Shown in pieces: positions 33,219-42,599 of a stretch of DNA of 64,000 bases. The position numbers were made by a program, and so were the translations under genes. The stretch is taken from assembly GCA_032716605.1 (NCBI GenBank), contig CM064495.1, forward strand, positions 21,381,676 through 21,445,675, in the 5' to 3' direction. A model generated the notes under the pieces. That model worked only from the letters and a program-made list of their open reading frames with translations, made no database searches and was not told the DNA's origin. Origin of the DNA: Paralithodes platypus. Taxonomy: Eukaryota > Arthropoda > Malacostraca > Decapoda > Lithodidae. Position 1 is the stretch's first letter. Each line of letters starts with the position of its first letter.

Positions 33219-33403
33219 CAAGAATTGCTCACAAGGTGATACAAGCATAAAACTTTCCACAATAGTTCACAAAGACCTATTTTACAATTTCAGGGCAGGA
33301 GCCACCGAGATTTCAGTGTTGCATAGCAACGGTTGCTAGGCAAATCATTTTCCTTAGCAACCGGCAGCAACAATGCAGTTTCTGGAAAACTGTGAGGTGC
33401 TAT
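33219..33403 (+). repeat. Left terminal inverted repeat of the 5.6-kb transposon
   Basis: Pairs with 38672-38859 in inverse orientation. Similarity fades after 'gtgctatgg' near 33403. Confidence 0.88.
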
Positions 33404-33529
33404 GGTTTTTTCTCAACTCCTTGTTCTAAAAAACATGTAGCATTGCATTTGGAGATCATATACAAGAATTATGTGGCATAAAATCCAATTTAGGGCAAGT
33501 CAGGCTATAAAAATGCCACTCCTAAAGCT

Positions 33530-36007
33530 TCAGACACTGTTGTCACAGTCACTTTTGCATTTGCAGTAGGCTGTGCATTTTAGATGCGCATCAACACATT
33601 TGCAGTCTGTGCATCCTCCTCGGCAAGAACACTTCAGTAGTTCTGGGCAGGTTGCACTGGCTTCGGGCAAGTTAGACCACAGAGGCCTCCACTTTTCTGG
33701 GCAAGTCCAACCCCACTCACTTGGAGAGGGCAACTGTCGTTCTGGCACCGTGGTGCAGCCCCAGTGGTGCCCACCTTGTAGTACTGCCCTCTTCATGTGT
33801 TGCTGTAGAGCAGCCTTGGTTGGAGGTAGACATGATATCTGACGTCCTTTGTGGATGAACAGATTCTTTCTGACTTCATTGATGGAACGAGAAGTTGCTG
33901 TCCTGTCATAGAGTCGAATGGTGAAGTACTCCAGAGAAGCCTCAGTCGCTTCACCAATTTGTTCAGGTGCATTGTGCAGCTCATAGAATGTCGCAGTAAA
34001 TTCATCATGTGCCTCCCACAATTTCCATGCAGTCTTCTTTCCCACCTGGACCAGATGGGACATGGTATCACAACTTGTATAAGCATGGAACACAGGCAGT
34101 GCCAAGGATCTTTCTGTGCCAAGTGAAGCACATATTTCATGAGCTGGGATGTACCTAAAGTCCTTTCCACAACCAAAGGCAATCCAGAGTTCTATCTGCT
34201 GTCTCTGAGCCAGCTGCTGTACGACTGCCACTGCCAATACTACCACGTCAGTGTCCACAGTTCGAACAAGGATCTTGTGGAAGCCCTGCATAACAGCATC
34301 ACTGACATGCACCATGATCCTCGAGTCTGCCTCCTCATGGTTGCAGGGAGCAATGTTGCTGGTGTCTCGTGTAGGTAAGCATAGCACATTGGCACCATCA
34401 GTAACAATGAGAGTCTGGTCTCCTGATGCATTTTCCAGCAGTTCCTTGTTCAGGAATGTAAACAGGTCTGTCTTGTTGTTGGCCAAGCGGAGGAACTGCT
34501 GCCAGTTCTTTGGTGTTGGGCTAGACGCCCCAACTCGTCTGCGCTGAATAGGACCAGTGACACGTTGTTCTCTTGTCTGTGACTTGAGGCTGTTATCGAA
34601 GTACTGGTCCCAGACAACATCCACTCTCAGAGCCTGACTTTGAGCATTGTTTATGTATGGAAGAAAGACCTTGGCAGCGTAGTCTCCAAATGTCTTGCAG
34701 CCCTCAGGTCTAAGAAAGTGAACAAGTGCCGCACCATCCATGATTCGTACTTCAGTCTCTGGTGTCACATCATTTGATGACCCTACTTTCTTTTCAAGAC
34801 ATTCTATGAGATCAGACTTCTTCCCTGGACATAGCTGCCCATAGGCAGACAGAGATGGAGGAAATGGGAGGTTTTCATGATTGAAGAAATTGTTCAAGTC
34901 ACCTTTCCTTGTCTGACATGCAACATACAGACTTGCAAACAGCGAAGATTCACTTTTGAGGAGACTGACTTTGTCCCCTGATTTGTTTGATCGTTTGCCA
35001 TGGACATTGAACAGTACCACCTTGTTCCTGGTAATTGTTGCTGTGATTGGCTTAGTATTTGTTCTGAGCCGCTCTTCCACAAATGTTGCATGCTGCTCCT
35101 GACCCTTTGATGCGAGAGTGGTTAGACACTCGACTGACTGCTCATCCATGATGTCCTTTGTATGGAGTCTGAGAAGGTCCTGCCCTTCCTCCTCAAATGG
35201 GCTCCCCATGTCCTCCATTACACTAACTACCGCCTGAACCTGTCCAGCAAACAACTTCTGGGTTGACCGGGTTTGTTCATGATGGTTTCTTTGCCCAGAA
35301 CTTTGTTGTTTCCCTACCATGGTCGCTTCAAACTCAGAAATTACTCTGACAAGTTCTGGTCCTGCCACTGCCCATCTCAAGAGGGAGTTTGCATCCTGGG
35401 TAAGCCCGATGATTCCGCCTTCATCCTTCATTACTCCATTGTTTTGTTCATGGCAGTGATCGACAGCAATGAGGGAGAATTTTCTCTGGGATTTTGCCAC
35501 AACAAACTTGCCTTGCTGAAATTCTTTGGCAACATCTGGATGAGTGTGAGATAGACTGCTCATGTCACGCACATGTACGGACATCCAACGTGCGTAGTGG
35601 GTGTGGTTGAGACTGAAGAACCAAGGTGTCAATTTCTTCAATGTATCCACATACAAATCAAAGTCACCAGTACGTAGTGATCGCACAAATGTGAACAAGA
35701 GAAGTTCCAGCTCTAGACTCGTATGCCAGTACATGAACTGAGGACTTTCAGCTTTTCGCCGTTCACACCATGTGCTGAAAGTGTCTGTGGATTCTTCGGA
35801 ATTGTTTGCAACATATCCATCATAAGCCTTCTTGAGAAGGATGTACAATGCACATGCAGTGACTTGGTGAGCATGACGGGTTCGAGTCACATGTGATGCC
35901 TTCAGGAAGGACTCAGCAATGCCTGGTGTGGCAACATCAGCTTCCTGGAGAACATCCACCCAACCACTTCCATCAAGCCAATGACCCAAAGCTTTCAAGC
36001 CTGTCAT
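33530..36007 (-). CDS. Transposon protein, C-terminal half: XPG/FEN1-like nuclease and Cys cluster
   Basis: An 825-aa frame following the 691-aa frame upstream. I read it as the second half of one protein: it begins at an ATGA overlap, and its frame continues upstream of the ATG without a stop, as expected after a frameshift. Residues near 22-45 carry FLKASHVTRTRHAHQVTA, a block shared by a widespread family of uncharacterised animal proteins. Around 557-563 is HEEADSR, around 583-591 TVDTDVVVL, and around 641-664 HAYTSCDTMSHLV followed by GKKTAWKLW. This E/D spacing and the final helical G-K-K-T-A motif resemble PIN/XPG/FEN1 nucleases. The C-terminus (787-821) is a cluster of ten cysteines, CX5CXCX3CX2CXCX6CX3CXCX3C, resembling a tesmin/TSO1-like CXC metal-binding motif. 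Probable role: DNA cutting during transposition. Confidence in the exact family is low; confidence in a transposon-encoded nuclease-like protein is good. Confidence 0.78.
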   Translation of the reverse strand: MTGLKALGHWLDGSGWVDVLQEADVATPGIAESFLKASHVTRTRHAHQVTACALYILLKKAYDGYVANNSEESTDTFSTWCERRKAESPQFMYWHTSLELELLLFTFVRSLRTGDFDLYVDTLKKLTPWFFSLNHTHYARWMSVHVRDMSSLSHTHPDVAKEFQQGKFVVAKSQRKFSLIAVDHCHEQNNGVMKDEGGIIGLTQDANSLLRWAVAGPELVRVISEFEATMVGKQQSSGQRNHHEQTRSTQKLFAGQVQAVVSVMEDMGSPFEEEGQDLLRLHTKDIMDEQSVECLTTLASKGQEQHATFVEERLRTNTKPITATITRNKVVLFNVHGKRSNKSGDKVSLLKSESSLFASLYVACQTRKGDLNNFFNHENLPFPPSLSAYGQLCPGKKSDLIECLEKKVGSSNDVTPETEVRIMDGAALVHFLRPEGCKTFGDYAAKVFLPYINNAQSQALRVDVVWDQYFDNSLKSQTREQRVTGPIQRRRVGASSPTPKNWQQFLRLANNKTDLFTFLNKELLENASGDQTLIVTDGANVLCLPTRDTSNIAPCNHEEADSRIMVHVSDAVMQGFHKILVRTVDTDVVVLAVAVVQQLAQRQQIELWIAFGCGKDFRYIPAHEICASLGTERSLALPVFHAYTSCDTMSHLVQVGKKTAWKLWEAHDEFTATFYELHNAPEQIGEATEASLEYFTIRLYDRTATSRSINEVRKNLFIHKGRQISCLPPTKAALQQHMKRAVLQGGHHWGCTTVPERQLPSPSEWGWTCPEKWRPLWSNLPEASATCPELLKCSCRGGCTDCKCVDAHLKCTAYCKCKSDCDNSV

Positions 36008-38079
36008 TTCAGTGTGTAGACCCCCATAAGCATTACAAACTTGTCCTCACCATACAGTTCGGACATATTCCATTGCAGCTTCTTCAGTGTAGCATACAGA
36101 GGTTGGTCCCCACTAATCACTGGAGTCTGGCCAGGGTTGAGGTGATGAACTGCTGACTTCACCACTTCCATGCAATGCCGAAGCATAGATGGTGAGCTGG
36201 CTTCCTCAACAAAGAGAGGCATCATGGCATTCACAGATGGCAGAATGTCTGGGTCTGGCACTCTGCTGGCATGGTATGCTGCCCAAGACAAAGTCGCCTC
36301 TGCTGATATGTCATCTGCATGATGTTTCTCAACATGACTCAGCCAGTCATATTTCTTGTCCATGTCCTTGGTCAAAGGGGTGTTGGAAGAAGCCAGGTCT
36401 GCAGGGATGGGTGGCACAAAGACGTCATTTTTTGGCAACCGTGTTGGTTTCAGTTCAGTGTACGAAAGGGGCAAGTCGCTCATTTTCCTCAACCCCCTCT
36501 CTTGAGTTATTGAATTAGTGAATCCTTGGCCATTGTCTTCATCTTCACAGACATCTCGCGGAGTGAGATTCTGGAACAAGGACAAGCTGGTGCCATGGAA
36601 TGAACTTGTAGATGTCGCAGAGCTAGGGTTGTGGTCGATGTTGTCTGCAGCACTGGTGATGAAATACCCTTTGCGAAGTTGAGGAGGACAGACTGTGCCA
36701 ATCTGATGGTAATAGTCACAGACGTTATTACCCAATGATGTGATCAAGTCCATTGTGCGGTTGTATGATGCCGACATACCAAGAGTATATAGACTCTCAA
36801 TCAACTTTCTATCTCTGGTTAGTGCATGAGCCTTAAGACCTACATAGACGGGTAGTGGCGTTTCACGATCTTTGCTGTGATATACTTGTGGATTTCTCAC
36901 AGAATCCCTGCGTCTCTTGATGCTGTTGTACACCAACAGCTGAGCAATGGATAGTATTGGTTGGCTGATAGTTGTGTTGGATGTTTGATCTGTGATGTTT
37001 GAACCATTGATAAGCATGCTGACCAGTGACAAAAGGGACCGTGGAACAGACTCCACTTGGCTGTTATGGCCAAACGATCCAGAGAATGTTATTTTGTGTG
37101 CGAAGATGTCCTGTCGGATCATTTTAGCAATTTGGGTCATCATGACACTCTGCTCGTCTCGATCAGTCTGGTATCCTTCTCGGAGAATAGAGCCAACATC
37201 TTCTTCACAAGCCATGAACACATCTCGTCCTTCTTTGTAAGCTTTCATCCTTGGGAGATGCATGAGAATGCGGTCTTTCAGATGCTTACTGTTTACTCGT
37301 GCAGTAACATCCACTCCAAGTTGATTTAGCCTGTCAGTGTAGAGCTTCACAAGATCTGCAAGTCTGAACACCTTCACATCCTCATCTTGCCTCTTCTCCT
37401 CAATGTAGGAAATCAGCTGAGCCAAAGCAATTCCTTTACATGTCTGGTCATCTGAGGCATCCTGATCCTGTGATACCTTTGCACGTGCTCTATTGTACAG
37501 GTTTGTAAGGCAGTTTGCATGATACTTTGCCTCCTGGGCAATAAGGTCTCCTGCACTTAATTTTGCAAGAAGATTTTCATCTTGTAGATCATGTGCGCAT
37601 TTCCTCACACGAAAATCTAGTTGAAATGTACAGACTTCGCGGAGGTTCTCCTTTGTTTGCTGCTGGGAACAAAAGAAGCATTTGGGACAATTGCTGCCGA
37701 CTGTTCCACTTGAGGCAGTATCACCACCACTGCTAGTGCTACGTGTGAAAATTCGTTTTGAAGCAGTCCCATCTTCCTCAGACTTGTGCTTTCGTTTTGC
37801 GCATTCCAGTTTGGTATGTGAAAACTTCTGATAACAAGATTTGTGCCACTTTGCATTCTGTTCTTTCAATGTTAATTGAATACCATTCCCATGGTCAAGT
37901 CGTGCTAGATTGATTTTGATTGGCATTGAGTCAAGGTTACTAAACTGTGTGATGTTATCTACTATGGTTTCATAGCCTCTGTCAGTTGGTGATATGAGAG
38001 ACTCTTTGGTGTCCAGTTGACAAAAAACACAGATAGTCCAATCAGTTGCTTGAACAGATGAAGATGAGGCACTGGCCAT
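36004..38079 (-). CDS. Transposon protein, N-terminal half with two zinc-binding motifs
   Basis: A 691-aa frame starting at an ATG at 38079 in the context of a serine-rich MASASSSS start. Two CxxC...HxxC-type motifs are visible: C17/C20 with H79/C82 (KWHKSCYQKF), and C134/C137 with H187/C190 (KYHANCLTNLYNRA). They probably bind zinc and DNA ends. Further on, LLSLVSMLINGSN, SIAQLLVYNSIKRRRD and DNIDHNPSSATSTSSFHGTS are family-typical blocks; the Asp residues of DNID could be catalytic, but I cannot prove it. The frame ends LMGVYTLK-stop at 36004, overlapping the next frame by ATGA. Relatives I recall read through here, so the break is likely one lost C within the CCCCC run at 36021-36025 (plus strand), either a real mutation or a homopolymer sequencing error. 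Confidence 0.78.
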   Translation of the reverse strand: MASASSSSVQATDWTICVFCQLDTKESLISPTDRGYETIVDNITQFSNLDSMPIKINLARLDHGNGIQLTLKEQNAKWHKSCYQKFSHTKLECAKRKHKSEEDGTASKRIFTRSTSSGGDTASSGTVGSNCPKCFFCSQQQTKENLREVCTFQLDFRVRKCAHDLQDENLLAKLSAGDLIAQEAKYHANCLTNLYNRARAKVSQDQDASDDQTCKGIALAQLISYIEEKRQDEDVKVFRLADLVKLYTDRLNQLGVDVTARVNSKHLKDRILMHLPRMKAYKEGRDVFMACEEDVGSILREGYQTDRDEQSVMMTQIAKMIRQDIFAHKITFSGSFGHNSQVESVPRSLLSLVSMLINGSNITDQTSNTTISQPILSIAQLLVYNSIKRRRDSVRNPQVYHSKDRETPLPVYVGLKAHALTRDRKLIESLYTLGMSASYNRTMDLITSLGNNVCDYYHQIGTVCPPQLRKGYFITSAADNIDHNPSSATSTSSFHGTSLSLFQNLTPRDVCEDEDNGQGFTNSITQERGLRKMSDLPLSYTELKPTRLPKNDVFVPPIPADLASSNTPLTKDMDKKYDWLSHVEKHHADDISAEATLSWAAYHASRVPDPDILPSVNAMMPLFVEEASSPSMLRHCMEVVKSAVHHLNPGQTPVISGDQPLYATLKKLQWNMSELYGEDKFVMLMGVYTLK

Positions 38080-38465
38080 TTCTGTGAATATTCAGTACGT
38101 CTTGACTATCACTGTGCGCAGATCAAATATATCAAACTTGCTGAAACTGGAAACAAAATATGATTAAGGCCGAGGGTTTATCCTTTTACCACCTTTATCA
38201 AATACATCTGTTGCACACATTCCTTTATGGGATACAACTAGGTTCAGTTTCCCTACACCTAGCCCGATCGTTCATCCAGTGCCATTTAAGTCCCGTGCGA
38301 TCTGTACACCTTCCGGGTAATTCTTAAGCCCCGTTACCCTTGGCTCGGCTTTCCCGCGCTGGCACATCCTGTCAATTCAGGCGCGGCTATCTAACTACAT
38401 CTACCAACTACAAACTACAGTTTAGTAGCTAGTGGATTTGGGGCTGTTAGATAGCATTTGGGACA

Positions 38466-38515
38466 CTGATCTAGATATACTAGTACTTATTAAAGTACTA
38501 GTATATCTAGATCAG
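38466..38515. repeat. Perfect 22-bp-arm palindrome
   Basis: CTGATCTAGATATACTAGTA followed by CT is perfectly inverted after a 6-bp spacer (TATTAA). It lies between the transposon gene start (38079) and the right terminal repeat, so it could be a subterminal structure or transcript hairpin. Confidence 0.9.
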
Positions 38516-38671
38516 CTGGCACTGAACCCCATGCTGAGTTACACAGCAGTGATGCCACCAGTGTGCCCTGGTTGTGTGCTGACATTCACTCTATTATATA
38601 GATATATATGCTTTTATACATCTTTTGAACCATTTTAGGAGTGAATATAGGAAAATAAATAAAAGTACAAA

Positions 38672-38859
38672 GTCATAACACTTCATAGTAGTTCAGAAAC
38701 TGCATCGTTGCTGCCGGTTGCTAAGGAAAATGCTTTGCCTAGCAACCGTTGCTATGCAATACAGAAATCTCGGTGGCTCCTGCTCTGAAATTGTAAAGTA
38801 GATCCTTGTGAACATTTCCGGGAAGTTTCATGCTTGTATCACCTTGTGAGCAATTCTTG
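38672..38859 (-). repeat. Right terminal inverted repeat of the 5.6-kb transposon
   Basis: Inverse partner of 33219-33403; see the element entry for shared blocks. Confidence 0.88.
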
Positions 38860-38970
38860 CACCCATAACGTAATCTAATATATCCTATATTATACAAACC
38901 TAAGTTCATAAAGATATTACATGAAAACTATGAATATATTGATTATAAACATACTATTATTGACGCAGAT

Positions 38971-39721
38971 TTTTTTTTTTTTTTTTTTTTTCTATGTGAT
39001 TGAGGGAGGCAAAAGGCATAACTGCCTATAGCGAGTGCCTCCCCCATAGTTGAAAGAGTGACAGGGCCAAAATCAAGGGACGTTCGAGCCAAAATGCCTG
39101 GACACACGGAGTTTGAAGCAATTTAAGTCATAGGAAGAGGGAAAGACTGATTCTGGGAGAGAGTTACAGAGCTCAGCTGTTGAGTAGAAGAAAGTTTGAG
39201 AGTAACGTTTCACTCTTGGGTTGGAGAGTTGCACAGAGTAGGGGTGGGTTTGAGTTGCAAGACGGGTACCACGTGCCCTACGTAAAGGAGGTGGTATGCA
39301 CTGGGATAGCTCTGAGGAACACTGATTATTAGAATAGCGAGAGAGATGCAACATTGCGGCGGAGAGAGAGAGATTGCAGATAGTTGGTGAGTGGACGGGA
39401 GTTAATGATACGAAAGGCCTTCCTTTCAACTTTGTCTAGGAGAGCGGTGTGAGAGGAACCTCCCCACACATGTGAACAATACTCAATACAAGGGCGCACT
39501 ATGCCCCTGTACAGAGCAAGAAGCTGTGCAGGGGAAAAGAACCCCCTAAGGCGGTTGAGCACACCCAGCTTCTGGGAGGCTGCCTTAGCAAGACTGGTAA
39601 TATGGTCCTTCCAAATGAGAGCAGAAGAAAAAGAGACACCAAGAATATTGAGAGAAGATGAAGGGTTGATTTTTGTATTGAGAGTAATGAACAATCGACC
39701 GCGCCAAATATCTTTTACCAT
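38971..39721 (-). mobile_element. Family J LINE, 3' end (5'-truncated) with poly-A tail
   Basis: Minus strand; the poly-T at about 38971-38991 is its poly-A tail. It starts abruptly near 39721 inside the polymerase thumb region. It supplies the uninterrupted reference for the insertion described at 3640-4918. Confidence 0.85.
39073..39721 (-). pseudogene. Family J reverse transcriptase C-terminal fragment
   Basis: Two overlapping frames. The first (39329-39721) reads ILGVSFSSALIWKDHITSLA, KLGVLNRLRGFFSPAQLL, IEYCSHVWGGSSHTALLDKV and SLRRNVASLSLF. The second (39073-39429) continues with SELSQCIPPPLRRARGTRLA and an STAELCNSLPESVFPSSYD block. One frameshift near 39340-39430 separates them. No catalytic domain remains, so this is inert. 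Confidence 0.8.
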
Positions 39722-39891
39722 ATACTAATGCGGTGTTATTGTTTGAAGTATTTTTTTAGGAAAATTTTGCCACACGGAGAGTAATCCGAGAGATTTTATC
39801 TTAACGCGAGATATTTGGGTGTAGTTGTCACCTTTGTGTCAATTCATTAAGAGTCCTTTTGAGCTTCACCGACATTTTCTCCTGGAATAAA

Positions 39892-40102
39892 GGCGGTGTC
39901 ACATGACCGATTTTTCCGTAAATTTTTACGGGCAATTGTAGTCTGGCAGCTTCAAATCTTAAGATCCGTAAGAATTATACTAACTACCATAATCTACCTT
40001 CGATTTACTTCTCGCTGCCAATGCAAAAGAGCCTTATAATAGTACGAGAAAAAAACTTGCTCATCGAAAATTGCCGAAAGAAGCGCTCTTGTGACACTGG
40101 CT
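39892..40102. mobile_element. Probable small inverted-repeat element
   Basis: The left end GGCGGTGTCACATGACCGAT and the reversed right end AGCCAGTGTCACAAGAGCGC form an imperfect inverted pair of about 30 bp. About 210 bp, noncoding. Confidence 0.45.
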
Positions 40103-40220
40103 TAATTCGTCAACAAGGACTGTACTGGAAGAATGCAGGTGCCAAGTACAAACGTCTTGCTCCAGTTGCCATGTATTACTTAAGTATGCCAGTATTATCT
40201 TCACCAATGGAACTGAATAG

Positions 40221-40255
40221 AAGAATGCAATGAATCGACGATTCATTGCATTCTT
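40221..40255. repeat. Perfect 17-bp-arm palindrome with 1-bp spacer
   Basis: AAGAATGCAATGAATCG at 40221-40237 is perfectly inverted at 40239-40255. A nearly spacerless palindrome of this size usually marks a recent foldback event. Confidence 0.9.
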
Positions 40256-40291
40256 CATATGGAAGGATTTACTCGAGTGTTTAACTTCTTT

Positions 40292-41098
40292 ATCTATCTA
40301 TCTATCTATATGCTCAGGCCCAATCCCCATTTTGGGGGTAGCTGACTCAAGACAGAGCAAGAACAGGGAAAACACAAAAACAACATAAAACAAAAAATAA
40401 ACACAGATAAAAACACAAACTCTCACACATCCAGGTCACCCAGGAGAAGACCCAGAGACCAGGGTTACCAAGGTCGCTCCAGCACTCCCCCGGCCCCTGA
40501 CCACCAGGAGAGGTTCCGATCTCGGCAGGCAGACATGCAGCGGAGCCAAAGCGACAAGCCCTCCCACCACACTTCCAGGCACACCCTTCATATTAATCGT
40601 CTCCCCGGGCCAGGCGCCTGATGGACTATTATCTAGTCCAACTTGCGCCCGACCCCTTACTCCAAATGACCACGTGTTCACTCAACTATTCACAAGCATT
40701 CTCCATTCACTCCTGTCCACCACCACTTCCCCTGCCTGATCTATAGTCATTCCTCTATCATCCAAAGCCTTTCTTACACAGTCTCTCCATCTCAATGGGG
40801 GTCTTCCTGCCCTTCTATCTCCCCTTGTACCTGACTCACATATTCTCTTTGTAAGCCTTTCATCTCCCATTCGTTCAACATGACCATACCAGCTCAGCAC
40901 CCTTCTGTCCACTCTGGCTGACAAATGTTCCTGCTGCCCCACTCTCCTACGTATCTCTTCATTTCTCAATCTGTCTCTACGAGTAACTCCACACATACTC
41001 CTCAAGCAGCTCATCTCCATCACATCCAGCCCTCTTTTCTCCTTTTTCTTCAGAGCCCATGTCTCAGCCCCATACATCACTGTTGGCACAACAGTCAT
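40292..41098 (-). mobile_element. RTE-related LINE 3' end, different family
   Basis: Minus strand, with a tail of (TATC)n at 40292-40310 on the plus strand, i.e. (GATA)n on its own strand. 5' truncation near 41098. Confidence 0.75.
40682..41098 (-). pseudogene. C-terminal LINE polymerase fragment
   Basis: A 138-codon open frame reads TVVPTVMYGAETWALKKKEK, then SMCGVTRRDRLRNEEIRRRV, RVLSWYGHVERMGDERLTKR and GRPPLRWRDCVRKALDDRG. These are the post-thumb blocks of RTE-like LINEs, diverged from copies A to E. The catalytic palm is absent, so the fragment has no enzymatic potential. Confidence 0.8.
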
Positions 41099-41158
41099 TC
41101 CTAGCCTTAATAAAACTACCTAATGTTATCCAGAATATATTTATAAGGACGCAATGTT

Positions 41159-41222
41159 CATCTATCTATCTACCTAACTAGCCTATTGCCTGACGCCATG
41201 ATCCCCGAAGGGGTGAAGAGGT
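41159..41222 (-). mobile_element. Tiny 3'-end fragment of the RTE-like LINE
   Basis: The reverse complement contains 'ccccttcggggatcatggcg', then 'tcaggcaatag' and a GATA-like tail, as at the 3' ends of copies B, D and E. Confidence 0.8.
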
Positions 41223-41360
41223 TAATATGGAAAACATATATTTTATTAGACTGTCATATTAATACAAAAGGAAAATCCCCATCAAATATGGTAATCCTGA
41301 CTAGTTGCAGTAACATCGGTCAAATATGATAAACAGATGATAAATACACAAAATTAGTAA

Positions 41361-41441
41361 AAGTTAATTGCTTAACTTAACCGATTAAGCTTGAAAATTA
41401 ACTTAACTAGTTAATTTGCTCAGTTAATTGACCCAACTCTG
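41361..41441. mobile_element. hAT-like terminal sequence, inverse orientation
   Basis: The reverse complement starts CAGAGTTGGGTCAATTAACT, matching the style of the end at 22157. It abuts TA repeats. Confidence 0.45.
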
Positions 41442-41448
41442 ATATATA

Positions 41449-41491
<43 letters not shown>
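41442..41491. repeat. (TA)n microsatellite
   Basis: About 45 bp of TA repeats after 'atatatactg'. Confidence 0.95.
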
Positions 41492-41492
<1 letters not shown>

Positions 41493-42599
41493 TTAACTAC
41501 CAAATAAATTGCATAGATATTTAAGGAAAAGTTACATAGTTTTGTGAATTCAAGCACTCGGGAATATTTACAGTAAGATAGAAGTGAGTCTTTAAGCAAA
41601 TTAATCTTAACTAACAAGAAAAGTAATAGAACCCGAGAGAATTATGCGTGGTATTTGGATAATGATCAGCCCGAATACATTAAAATCATTATTAAAGTGT
41701 GGTGAACGGGTGTTGTGTGGAAAAAATATAAAGACGAATCCAAAGATAAATCAAAGGTTATTCACAGAGACATCAAATAACTCTGGATGTCAGTGAGTCT
41801 TTAATTTACTCTAAGGCAGCTTATTGTGGAGTTGGGAAATTTCTTTAAGACAAGTAAGGACTCGGAGACAACTTTACTCCAAATACTATGGGTCGAGGTG
41901 CCGAATATTTTTCCCAGGTGAATCAGGGAAGTCGGTATCTCATCTCTTCTCTTCTCTTCTCACTCCTTCAGTCCAGGGGACCTGGCTGTGTACTTCTTCT
42001 TCTTATGTTTCTCCTTCTTCTTTTGATTCTTGGGTTTAACAGGAGTGAAAGGGATTCTGATCACTCCTGAAGGCTCAGAGGGGATACCGAACAAGTTTGA
42101 TGTAGAACAGGGGATGCCAATTCTGCGTTAGAGCAGGGTTTCTATACTCTATATATTCCTCACAGGGGATGCTGAACCAGGCTGCGGCCAAGCAGGTTTT
42201 GCTGTTATTGGTCGCTATATTATCCCCCAAGGGATGCTAAGGGAGAGTACCTAACAGGAGGATGCTGAGCTTAGGTGAGGGGGTGATCCTCCTTGAATAT
42301 TGTCCTGCTGGTGCAGCTCTTAATAGTCTGGGTGTAGAAAGGGCCATGATGGTGGGGTTGGGGCTGCTCTTATGACCATATAGTTCTCCTCTATCAACTC
42401 TGCCCCTTGAGCAGGTGAAGTGGAAGGTGAGTTGTCAGCTGGGCGATGTATTTCTTGGAAAATATTTCACAATGTTTGAATGTAGTCAGATAATCACAAA
42501 TGGGGGAGAAGTTGTGTTGTAGGTAAAGACAGATCTTCACCCAATATTATTACTAAGGCCATCTATAGACAACATTGATAATTTATAATCTATGTTCAT
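41492..42599. other. Sequence without recognisable gene
   Basis: AT-rich to 41800. At 42060-42300 the word 'ggggatgc' recurs irregularly. No gene or element identified. Confidence 0.4.

Larger units (their letters stand above)
33219..38859 (-). mobile_element. Large TIR DNA transposon encoding zinc-finger/XPG-like nuclease protein
   Basis: A 5641-bp element with terminal inverted repeats of roughly 180 bp: left 33219 to about 33403, right about 38672 to 38859. Both start CAAGAATTGCTCACAAGGTG and share 'gcatagcaacggttgctagg' and 'ttccttagcaaccggcagca' blocks. I count about 14 mismatches over the first 167 bp, so the arms have diverged about 8%. One gene on the minus strand fills the interior (38079 to 33530). 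Flanking bases (…aggA before, CACc… after) give no clear target-site duplication. An Academ-type element is my best guess because Academ lineages combine transposase with an XPG-like nuclease, but this is from memory and unsearched. Confidence 0.85.

Noticed and set aside
33573..37856. Several plus-strand frames inside the 5.6-kb transposon
   Set aside because: They overlap the long minus-strand gene and show no motifs.
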